Of a stretch of 64,000 nucleotides of DNA, positions 7,097 to 14,364 are shown one piece after another. A program made the position numbers and the translations under genes. Positions within the stretch are counted from its first letter, which is position 1; each line of letters begins with the position of its first letter. Below the pieces are notes generated by a model that had not been told where the DNA came from, searched no databases, and saw only the letters and a program-made list of their open reading frames with translations. Origin of the DNA: Actinomycetospora corticicola (lineage in GTDB: Bacteria; Actinomycetota; Actinomycetes; Mycobacteriales; Pseudonocardiaceae). The stretch spans positions 2,976,001 through 3,040,000 of the forward strand of contig NZ_JACCBN010000001.1 in NCBI RefSeq assembly GCF_013409505.1, read 5' to 3'.

Positions 7097-8403
7097 TGGC
7101 CAGACCGTCGGCGACGTTCGGTGCGGACGTCATCGCCGAGATCCAGCGGGCCGCCGAGACCGGGGTCTACGACATCCGCGGCTGGGGCGCCAAGCGCGCC
7201 GTCCCGCACTTCGACGACCTGCTCTTCCTCGGCGCCTCCATGTCGCGCTACCCGCTCGAGGGCTACCGCGAGCGCTGCGACACCGACGTCGTCCTCGGCG
7301 ACCGCAACGCCCGGTACCCGCTGCACCTGCAGACCCCGGTGACGATCGCGGGGATGAGCTTCGGCGCGCTGTCCGCCCAGGCCAAGGAGGCCCTCGGCCG
7401 CGGGGCCTCCGAGGTGGGCACGTCCACGACGACCGGCGACGGCGGCATGACCCCCGAGGAACGCGGCGAGTCCAAGTACCTCGTCTACCAGTACCTGCCC
7501 TCGCGCTACGGCATGAACCCGACCGACCTGCGCAAGGCCGACGCCATCGAGGTCGTCCTCGGACAGGGCGCCAAACCCGGCGGCGGCGGCATGCTGCTCG
7601 GGCAGAAGATCTCCGACCGGGTCGCCGGGATGCGCACGCTCCCCGCCGGGATCGACCAGCGCAGCGCCTGCCGCCACCCCGACTGGACCGGCCCCGACGA
7701 CCTCGCCATCAAGATCCTCGAACTGCGCGAGATCACCGACTGGGAGAAGCCGATCTACGTCAAGGTCGGCGCCACCCGCACCTACTACGACGTCAAGCTC
7801 GCCGTCGCCGCCGGCGCCGACGTCGTCGTCGTCGACGGGATGCAGGGCGGCACCGCCGCGACCCAGGACGTGTTCATCGAGCACGTCGGCATCCCCACCC
7901 TCGCCGCGATCCCCCAGGCCGCGCAGGCCCTGCAGGAACTCGGGCTGCACCGCCACGGCGTCCAACTGATCGTCTCCGGCGGCATCCGCTCCGGCGCCGA
8001 CGTCGCCAAGGCCATGGCCCTCGGCGCGGACGCCGTCGCCATCGGCACCGCCGCCCTCATCGCCCTCGGCGACAACTCCCCCCGCTACGCCGCCGAGTAC
8101 GAGGCCCTCGGCACCGAGGCCGGCTGCTACGACGACTTCCAGGACGGCCGCGACCCCGCCGGCATCACCACCCAGGACCCCGAGCTCGCCGCGCGGCTCG
8201 ACCCCGTCGAGGGCGGGCGTCGCCTGGCCAACTACCTGCGGGTCCTGACGATGGAGGCGCAGACCATCGCCCGCGCCTGCGGCAAGGCCCACCTGCGCCA
8301 CCTCGAACCCGAGGACCTCGTCGCCCTCACCGTCGAGTCGGCCGCGATGGCCCGGGTACCCCTGGCCGGCACGAACTGGATTCCGGGAGGTCGAGGTGCC
8401 TGA
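7096..8403 (+). CDS. glxD: FMN-binding glutamate synthase-family protein, GlxD-like
   Basis: A 435-residue TIM-barrel subunit like the synthase domain of GltB. FMN/2-oxoglutarate site motifs are visible: VDGMQGGTAATQDVF, SGGIRSGADVAKAMALGADAV and GITTQDPEL. The cysteine cluster that holds the Fe-S centre in GltB is mostly lost: after AGCYDD the usual Cys positions are Asp (DGRDPAG, about 8117-8165), leaving one Cys. From memory this is a feature of the GlxD branch. The enzyme would transfer an amino or alkylamino group to 2-oxoglutarate. It overlaps the next gene by 8 nt. Confidence 0.87.
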   Translation: MARPSATFGADVIAEIQRAAETGVYDIRGWGAKRAVPHFDDLLFLGASMSRYPLEGYRERCDTDVVLGDRNARYPLHLQTPVTIAGMSFGALSAQAKEALGRGASEVGTSTTTGDGGMTPEERGESKYLVYQYLPSRYGMNPTDLRKADAIEVVLGQGAKPGGGGMLLGQKISDRVAGMRTLPAGIDQRSACRHPDWTGPDDLAIKILELREITDWEKPIYVKVGATRTYYDVKLAVAAGADVVVVDGMQGGTAATQDVFIEHVGIPTLAAIPQAAQALQELGLHRHGVQLIVSGGIRSGADVAKAMALGADAVAIGTAALIALGDNSPRYAAEYEALGTEAGCYDDFQDGRDPAGITTQDPELAARLDPVEGGRRLANYLRVLTMEAQTIARACGKAHLRHLEPEDLVALTVESAAMARVPLAGTNWIPGGRGA

Positions 8404-9580
8404 GGTCATCGTCGTCGGAGGCGGTCTGGAGGGCTGCGCCGCCGCGTACGCGCTCACCCGTCGCGGCGTCACCGACGTGACGATCGTCGAGCGCGCCACC
8501 GTGGGGGCGGGTGGCACCGGCAAGTCCTCCGGGGTCGTGCGCTGCCACTACGGCGTCTCCTCCCTCGCGGCGATGGCCACCCGCTCGCTGGACACGTTCG
8601 AACGGGCCGAGGACGTGCTGGGCGAGGACGTCGGGTTCCACCAGACCGGCTACGTGGTGGGGGTCGGGGACGGCAACGTCGAGGCCCTGCAGGCGTCGAT
8701 GGCCGACCAGCGCGCCGTCGGGGTGCGGACCGAGGACATCGACCACACCGAGGTGGCGAAGCTCTGGCCGGTCGCCGACCTCGAACCGTTCGCGGCGTTC
8801 GCGTGGGAGGCCCGCGGCGGGTACGGCGACGCCTACCGCACCGCCCAGGCGTTCTCCGGCGTCGCGCGCCGCGCCGGCGCCCGGCTGCGCCAGGGCACCC
8901 TGGTGACCGGACTCGTCGTCCGGAACGGGGCGGTGGCGGGCGTCCGCCTGTCCGACGGCGAGGTGCTCGAGGCCGACGCGGTGGTGCTGGCCGCGGGCCC
9001 GTGGTCGGTGCCGCTGCTCGCCGAGCACGGCGTGGAGCTGCCGATCACGGTGCACCGCGAGGCGATCGTGCTCGTGGACCCGGGGCAGGACCTCGGCGAC
9101 GTCCCGGTGTTCTCCGACCTCGTGTCGCTGCAGTACGTGCGCCTGGAGGCGGTGTCGAACGAGCTGCTGATCGGCAACTCCGACCTCGCCGTCCTGGAGC
9201 CCGCCGACCCCGACCGGTACTCGAACCAGGCCACCCCGGAGGCCCTCGACGCCGCCGTCGAGAAGGTCGGCACCCGGTTCCCGGGCCTGGTCGACGCCTC
9301 CATCGCCTCGACCTACGCCGGCTGCTACGACGTGACGCCGGACTTCAACCCGGTGATCTCGCGGGTCGACGGGCTGGACGGCCTCGTCGTCGCGGCCGGG
9401 TTCTCCGGGCACGGGTTCAAGATCTCCCCGGAGGTGGGCCGGCTGGTCGCCGACCTCGTGCTCGACGGCGAGAGCTCGGTGCCCGAGACCCCGGCGTCGG
9501 ACTTCCGGCTCTCCCGGTTCGCCGAGGGTGACCTGTTGACCAGCCCGCACCCGTACGTCGGCGCGGGGCAGATGCGGTGA
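8396..9580 (+). CDS. FAD-dependent amine/amino-acid oxidase (DAO fold, sarcosine-oxidase-beta-like)
   Basis: A 394-residue flavoprotein with an N-terminal dinucleotide-binding motif VVGGGLEGCAAAYAL (residues 6-20), a central substrate domain, and the C-terminal DAO signature AGFSGHGFKISPEVGRLVADL that closes the FAD site. The fold oxidises secondary or primary amines such as sarcosine, N-methylglutamate or D-amino acids. It is coupled to glxD and to the regulator (GTGA overlap at 9577). In the methylamine pathway the matching enzyme is the four-subunit N-methylglutamate dehydrogenase; here only the MgdA/SoxB-like subunit is present. The role as last step of the operon's pathway is inferred. 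Confidence 0.8.
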   Translation: MPEVIVVGGGLEGCAAAYALTRRGVTDVTIVERATVGAGGTGKSSGVVRCHYGVSSLAAMATRSLDTFERAEDVLGEDVGFHQTGYVVGVGDGNVEALQASMADQRAVGVRTEDIDHTEVAKLWPVADLEPFAAFAWEARGGYGDAYRTAQAFSGVARRAGARLRQGTLVTGLVVRNGAVAGVRLSDGEVLEADAVVLAAGPWSVPLLAEHGVELPITVHREAIVLVDPGQDLGDVPVFSDLVSLQYVRLEAVSNELLIGNSDLAVLEPADPDRYSNQATPEALDAAVEKVGTRFPGLVDASIASTYAGCYDVTPDFNPVISRVDGLDGLVVAAGFSGHGFKISPEVGRLVADLVLDGESSVPETPASDFRLSRFAEGDLLTSPHPYVGAGQMR

Positions 9581-10242
9581 TCGTCCCGGCGGGAGACGCA
9601 GCGGAGCGGAGCTCGACCATCGACACAGGTCCGGCCGCGCGCGAGATCGACGTCCCCGACGACGGGGAGGGTCGGCTCGAGCGGGCGATCGGCACCCAGG
9701 TACGCCGCATCCGGGCCGACGCGGGCTGGACGCTGGCCGAGATGGCGGCGCGGACCGGGCTGTCGAAGGCGATGCTCTCCAAGATCGAGAACGCGCAGAT
9801 CTCCTGCTCGCTGACGACGGTGGCCCGCCTCGCGTCGGCCCTCGACGTCCCGGTCACCGCGCTCTTCCGCGACGCGGAGGGCCCCCGGGAGGCGGTGTTC
9901 ACCCCGGCCGGCGGCGGCGCCCGCATCGTCGCGCGGGGCACCCGCGTGGGGCACGACTACACGCTGCTCGGCGCGCTGCGCGGCCAGCACAAGCGGATGG
10001 AGGCTCACCTCGTCACGCTCACCGAGCGCAGCGAGGAGTTCCCGCTCTTCCAGCACCCCGGCACCGAGCTGCTGTTCATGCTCGACGGCACGATGGTCTA
10101 CGGGCACGGCGACGCGTCGTACACGATGCGTCCCGGCGACGCGCTCCAGCTCGACGGCGAGGGCGCCCACGGCCCCCGGGAGCTGGTCGAGCTGCCGATC
10201 CGGTTCCTGTCGGTCGTCGCCTACGGGGAGACGCCGGCCTGA
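9577..10242 (+). CDS. XRE-family regulator with C-terminal cupin sensor
   Basis: This 221-residue protein has an N-terminal lambda-Cro/XRE helix-turn-helix (IRADAGWTLAEMAARTGLSK and following, about residues 45-100) and a cupin-type beta barrel (about 145-215, including FQHPGTELLFMLDG and MRPGDALQLDGEGAHGP). Such regulators commonly control amine and amino-acid catabolic operons and sense a pathway metabolite in the cupin. It is the last gene of the glnT operon by overlap, so autoregulation through the dyads at 4154-4186 is plausible. Its 3' end overlaps the convergent lyase gene by 22 bp. Confidence 0.85.
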   Translation: MIVPAGDAAERSSTIDTGPAAREIDVPDDGEGRLERAIGTQVRRIRADAGWTLAEMAARTGLSKAMLSKIENAQISCSLTTVARLASALDVPVTALFRDAEGPREAVFTPAGGGARIVARGTRVGHDYTLLGALRGQHKRMEAHLVTLTERSEEFPLFQHPGTELLFMLDGTMVYGHGDASYTMRPGDALQLDGEGAHGPRELVELPIRFLSVVAYGETPA

Positions 10243-11693
10243 GCGGACCGCCCCCAGCGGTCGATCGCGGCGCCGGCCGCGTGGACGTCGTCGCCGACCC
10301 GGTGGTCCTCGCGGACGTCGGGGAGCGAGGCGTCCAGGTCCGCGAACCGCGCCGCGAGGAGACGTCCGCGCGGGGCGGTCCCGGCGAGCCGCAGCACCCG
10401 GACCGCGGCGACCAGCTCGCACGCGAGCACGGTGCGGTAGCTCCCCGCCGACGCCGCGGTGCTGCGCGCGGCGTGCGGGGTGAAGCTGGCGTGGTCCTCC
10501 ACCCCGCGCGAGATCACCGAGGTCCCCAGGGTGACCGGACCCGCCGCGTGCCGCAGCCGGCCCAGGGCGTCGTGGGTCAGGTACTCGAGGATCATCAGCC
10601 CGGAGCTGCCCTCCGGGCCGGCCGCGAGGAACGGGGCCAGGCCGGTGAACTCCGGCTCCATGAGGTCCCCGAGCCGTGCCGCGGACAGCTCCGCCACGTG
10701 GTGCACGGCAGCCCGGACCTGGTCGAGCGCCAACGCGACGTAGGCGGTGGAGAACAGGCCGTGGTGGAACACGCCACCGCCGACGACGTCGATCAACGGG
10801 TTCTCGGCGGCCGCGTTCACCTCGATCTCGAGCGTGCTCCGCAGCCGGTCGACGGCGTCCAGCGCCGGTCCGTGGACCTGTGGGAAGGCGCGCAGCCCGA
10901 ACGGGTCCTGGATCCGTCGTCCGGGGCTGAGATCGCCCTCGTGCCAGAGCAGCTCCCGCAGGCGGGCGGCCGAGCGGACCGAGCCGGGGTGCGGCCGGCG
11001 GGCGTGGACCTCCTCGGCGAACGCCTCCGGCGACCCGGCGAGCGCGCAGTACGACAGCGCCGTGACGGTGTGCGCGGAGCCGAGCAGCCGGTTCAGCTCG
11101 TCGGTGGCGAGCACGGCCCGGGCCAGCGTGACCGCGTTCGAGGACATGAACGCCAGGGCGTCCCCCGGCTCCAGCGCGACCGCCCGCACGGCGCCGCGGG
11201 CCCACGGGACGTGGCCGGTCAGGGCGAGGGCGATCTCGGCGAGGGTGGCGAGGTCGCCCGTGCCGATCGACCCGCCGTCGTGGACCGTGGGCACGGCCCC
11301 GGTGCGCAACGCGGTCTCGAGCGCGGTGACGAAGCGTGGGTGGATGCCGCTGCCGCCGGCCGCGAGCTGGTTGAGGCGGATCAGCATCGCCGCCCGGACG
11401 ACGGCGGGCTCGAGCAGCTCGCCGACCCCGGCGGCGTGGCTGCGCAGCAGGCGCAGGTCGTGCTCGCCGGGCCCGCCCGTCCCCACGACGGCGTCCTTGT
11501 TGGCGCCGACCCCGGTGGTCCGGCCGTACACCGGGCGGGCGGAGCTCGCCGCGCCCGCGGTCTCCCACGCGAGGTGGGCGGCGGCCATCGCCTCCGGCGC
11601 GACCCGCACCGGCACGTCGCCGGTCGCGACCCGGACCACGTCGTCGCAGCTCAGCGTGCGCCCGTCGACCACGAAGGCGTCCGGGACGGTCAT
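10221..11693 (-). CDS. Aromatic amino acid ammonia-lyase family protein lacking the MIO triad
   Basis: A 490-residue homologue of histidine/phenylalanine ammonia-lyases, with VYGRTTGVG (Tyr56 region), the family's glycine-rich core, NAAAENPLI in place of NSSTDNPLI, and FHHGLFSTAYVALALDQ. The segment that should supply Ala-Ser-Gly for the self-made MIO cofactor reads SIGTGDLATLAE: Gly144-Thr145-Gly146, one residue shorter and without the Ser. I checked this on the minus strand at 11253-11264. Canonical MIO chemistry is therefore doubtful. The ATG at 11693 has a GGAGGAGGA box just upstream. It is convergent with the glnT operon. Confidence 0.75.
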   Translation of the reverse strand: MTVPDAFVVDGRTLSCDDVVRVATGDVPVRVAPEAMAAAHLAWETAGAASSARPVYGRTTGVGANKDAVVGTGGPGEHDLRLLRSHAAGVGELLEPAVVRAAMLIRLNQLAAGGSGIHPRFVTALETALRTGAVPTVHDGGSIGTGDLATLAEIALALTGHVPWARGAVRAVALEPGDALAFMSSNAVTLARAVLATDELNRLLGSAHTVTALSYCALAGSPEAFAEEVHARRPHPGSVRSAARLRELLWHEGDLSPGRRIQDPFGLRAFPQVHGPALDAVDRLRSTLEIEVNAAAENPLIDVVGGGVFHHGLFSTAYVALALDQVRAAVHHVAELSAARLGDLMEPEFTGLAPFLAAGPEGSSGLMILEYLTHDALGRLRHAAGPVTLGTSVISRGVEDHASFTPHAARSTAASAGSYRTVLACELVAAVRVLRLAGTAPRGRLLAARFADLDASLPDVREDHRVGDDVHAAGAAIDRWGRSAQAGVSP

Positions 11694-11725
11694 CTCTCCT
11701 CCTCCAGCCCGACGGCGGGGTGCGC

Positions 11726-12163
11726 TCAGCCGACGACGGTCCGGGACGGCTCCTGTCGGTCGGACCGGGTGAGCACCCCGGCCACCCACAGCGCCCACAG
11801 CACCAGCAGCGGCTGGAAGAACAGCCGGGTGAGGCGGGCCCGGTCGTCGTCCAGCCCGAAGGCGGACACGCCGTCGAGGTACTGCCACAGGTTGCCGGGG
11901 AAGACCGCGACGAAGAACAGCGCGACGACGACCCCCACCACCCGCCGTCGGGACCGCAGCAGCAGGAGTGCGAGGCCGAGCGCGATCTCGACGACGCCGG
12001 ACACCAGCACCACCAGGTCCGCGTCGACCGGGAACCACGACGGCACCTGCCCCCGGAACTCCAGCCGCAGCGGGCCGAGGTGGGTGATCCCGGCCGCCGT
12101 CAGGAAGAGGCCCAGCAGGACCCGGCCGACGAGGCGCGGCCGCGGCTCCACCGACTCAGCCAC
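11726..12163 (-). CDS. DoxX-like small integral membrane protein
   Basis: A 145-residue protein with about four hydrophobic helices: VGRVLLGLFLTAAGITHLGP, the VVLVSGVVEIALGLALLLL segment, VVGVVVALFFVAVFPGNLW and the LLVLWALWVAGVL segment. The GxTHL and PGNLWQYLDG motifs are typical of the DoxX/DoxD-like family of unknown function, often linked to redox stress. The GTG at 12163 is chosen because upstream sequence in frame is charged and unlike the family. It overlaps the upstream zinc-ribbon gene by 8 nt. Confidence 0.75.
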   Translation of the reverse strand: MAESVEPRPRLVGRVLLGLFLTAAGITHLGPLRLEFRGQVPSWFPVDADLVVLVSGVVEIALGLALLLLRSRRRVVGVVVALFFVAVFPGNLWQYLDGVSAFGLDDDRARLTRLFFQPLLVLWALWVAGVLTRSDRQEPSRTVVG

Positions 12164-12416
12164 GGTTCCAGCACCCCGTGTGCCAGTGCCGGCGCTCGTC
12201 GCCGCCCCCGATCTCGTCGACCGGCCACGCGACCACGTGCGCGGTGCCGGGGAAGATCTCCTGGTTGCAGCCCGGGCAGCGGTAGACCTTCGTGGCTCCC
12301 GACCCGGCGACGCGGCGGACCGCCCAGCGGCGGCCGCCACGCTCGACGTTGGAGAGCGCACCACCGAACAGCGGGCGGGGTTCCCCGCTCGCTGCGCGTC
12401 GGTTGCGTCTGGCCAT
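12156..12416 (-). CDS. Small actinobacterial zinc-ribbon protein (unknown function)
   Basis: An 86-residue protein beginning MARRNRR with a CPGCNQEI knuckle and a second cluster HWHTGCW near the C-terminus, spaced as in a zinc ribbon. It resembles a conserved actinobacterial family often mislabelled ATP/GTP-binding protein, although no P-loop is present. The role is unknown. The ATG at 12416 is preferred over an in-frame start at 12437 because that one lies inside the palindrome at 12429-12470. Confidence 0.7.
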   Translation of the reverse strand: MARRNRRAASGEPRPLFGGALSNVERGGRRWAVRRVAGSGATKVYRCPGCNQEIFPGTAHVVAWPVDEIGGGDERRHWHTGCWNRG

Positions 12417-12428
12417 GTGGCTTCGCCT

Positions 12429-12470
12429 CGTGAGCACTAAAGGGGGCTATAGCCCCACTTAGTGCTCACG
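12429..12470. repeat. 42-bp near-perfect palindrome
   Basis: Arms CGTGAGCACTAA (12429-12440) and TTAGTGCTCACG (12459-12470) enclose the perfect centre GGGGCTATAGCCCC (12443-12456); 19 of 21 base pairs match. It lies 10 bp past the stop of the hydroxyacyl-CoA dehydrogenase and 12 bp before the next gene's start. It can act as that gene's terminator, but the full-length symmetry also suits a dispersed palindromic element. Confidence 0.7.
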
Positions 12471-12480
12471 GGAGCTTCGC

Positions 12481-14259
12481 TCACCGGTAGTCCCGGAACC
12501 CGTGCCCGGTCTTGCGGCCGAGCCGGCCCGCCGTCACCAGGTGCTCGAGCAGCGGCGTCGGCGCGAAGCCGGGCACGCGGAACTCCTGGTAGAGCGACCG
12601 CTCGATCGCGAGCGACACGTCGAGGCCCACGACGTCGAGCAGGGCGAAGGGCCCCATCGGCAGGCCACAGCCGTTCTTCATGGCCGAGTCGATGTCGTCG
12701 ACGGTCGCGTAGTGCGCGTCGAGCATCGCCACCGAGTCGTTGAGGTACGGGAAGAGCAGCGCGTTGACGATGAAGCCCGCGCGGTCCCCGCAGAGCACCG
12801 GCGCCTTCTTGATCTTCGCGCACAGGTCCCGGACGGTCGCGGTGACGTCGGGCGCGGTGGTGATCGGCGAGACGATCTCCACCAGCTTCATCACGGCAGC
12901 CGGGTTGAAGAAGTGCATGCCGATGACGTCGGCGGGCCGCGACGTCGCCGCGGCGCACTCGACGACCGGGAGCGACGACGTGGTGGTCGCGAGGATGGTC
13001 CCGGGCTTGCAGACCTCGTCGAGCGCGGAGAACGCAGCCTGCTTGACCTCGAGGTCCTCGGCGATCGCCTCGACGACGATGTCGCACTCGGCGAGGCCGG
13101 AGAAGTCGACCGTGGTGGAGATGCGCCCGAGCGTCTCGTCGCGCGCGTCCTCGGTCATCTTGCCCTTGACCACGGCCTTCTCGAGCGACTTGCGTACCGC
13201 CGCGATCGCGCCCTCGCCCTTGGACTCCGAGCGCCCGCGCACGACGACGTCGTAGCCGGCCTTCGCGAAGACCTCGGCGATGCCGGTGGCCATCGTGCCC
13301 GTGCCCACCACGCCGACCCGCGAGATCGGACGCAGCTCGGCGTCGTCGGCGCCGGGCGGCGGCGGGGTCAGGTGGTCGGGGACGACCGTGCCCGAGCCCG
13401 GCTCGGCGTAGGTGTAGAAGCCGCGGCCGGTCTTCCGGCCGAGAAGACCCGCCGTGATCATCTGCTTGAGGATCGGGGCCGGCGCGTGGCGCTGGTTGCG
13501 CGACTGCCGGTACATCTCCTCGAGGATCTCGTAGGCGGTGTCGAGGCCGATGAGGTCCATCAGGGCCAGCGGGCCCATCGGGTAGCCGCAGCCGAACTTC
13601 ATCGCGGCGTCGAGGTCCTCGCGACCCGCGTAGTGCGACTCGAACATGCCCACGGCCTGGTTGAGGTACGTGAACAGCAGCTGGTTGGCGATGAAGCCCG
13701 CCCGGTCGCCGCAGACCACGGGCGACTTGCCGAGGCGCTCGGCCAGCGCGCGGACGTCGTCGACGACGTCGGGCTCGGTGACGACCGTGCGCACGAGCTC
13801 CACCAGCGGCTGGACCGGCGCCGGGTTGAAGAAGTGCATCCCGACGACCTTGCTCGGGCGCTGGGTGCGCACCGACAGCTCGGTGATCGAGAGCGACGAG
13901 GTGTTCGAGGCGAAGATCGTGTCCGCGGCGCAGACCTTGTCCAGGGCCGCGAACACCTCGCTCTTGAGCTCCAGGCGCTCGGGGACCGCCTCGACGACGA
14001 GCGCGACGTCGCCGAGCTGCGCCATGTCGGTGGTGACGGTGACGCGCTCGAGCAGCGCGGCGCGGTCGTCCTCGGCGAGCTTCCCGCGGGAGACGGCGCG
14101 CGCGGTGGAGGACTCGATCTGTTCCTTGCCGTGCGCGGCGGCGGCCTCGGTCACCTCGACCGCGACCACCTCGATGCCGCCCTTGGCGAACACCTCGACG
14201 ATGCCGGCCCCCATCGTGCCGAGACCGACCACACCCACCCGGGCGAACTCGCGCGCCAC
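12481..14259 (-). CDS. Tandem-fused 3-hydroxyacyl-CoA (3-hydroxybutyryl-CoA) dehydrogenase
   Basis: A 592-residue protein made of two complete HBDH-type units in tandem. Each has an NAD-binding loop (VGLGTMGAG in the first, VGTGTMATG in the second), the catalytic GMHFFNP His motif, CGDRAGFI(A/V)N, and a C-terminal GRKTG(R/H)GF. The first unit keeps SNTSSLS; the second has TTTSSLP, losing the Asn before the active-site Ser. The GTG at 14259 is preferred over ATG at 14283 because an AAGGGA box sits about 6 nt before it. The enzyme oxidises 3-hydroxyacyl-CoA in beta-oxidation or butyryl/crotonyl-CoA interconversion, which suits the nearby ccr. Confidence 0.87.
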   Translation of the reverse strand: MAREFARVGVVGLGTMGAGIVEVFAKGGIEVVAVEVTEAAAAHGKEQIESSTARAVSRGKLAEDDRAALLERVTVTTDMAQLGDVALVVEAVPERLELKSEVFAALDKVCAADTIFASNTSSLSITELSVRTQRPSKVVGMHFFNPAPVQPLVELVRTVVTEPDVVDDVRALAERLGKSPVVCGDRAGFIANQLLFTYLNQAVGMFESHYAGREDLDAAMKFGCGYPMGPLALMDLIGLDTAYEILEEMYRQSRNQRHAPAPILKQMITAGLLGRKTGRGFYTYAEPGSGTVVPDHLTPPPPGADDAELRPISRVGVVGTGTMATGIAEVFAKAGYDVVVRGRSESKGEGAIAAVRKSLEKAVVKGKMTEDARDETLGRISTTVDFSGLAECDIVVEAIAEDLEVKQAAFSALDEVCKPGTILATTTSSLPVVECAAATSRPADVIGMHFFNPAAVMKLVEIVSPITTAPDVTATVRDLCAKIKKAPVLCGDRAGFIVNALLFPYLNDSVAMLDAHYATVDDIDSAMKNGCGLPMGPFALLDVVGLDVSLAIERSLYQEFRVPGFAPTPLLEHLVTAGRLGRKTGHGFRDYR

Positions 14260-14364
14260 TACTCGTCCCTTCGTCGGCGACATTGCTGATTGCGGCGATC
14301 GTGGCACGTCGGGGTCGCGGGCCCTACCCCTCGGACCCGCACGTGACGCACCCCTCCGCGCGCT

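Noticed and set aside
10281-12440. Long plus-strand open frame of over 700 residues
   Set aside because: It mirrors the minus-strand lyase, DoxX and zinc-ribbon genes and has no recognisable domain.
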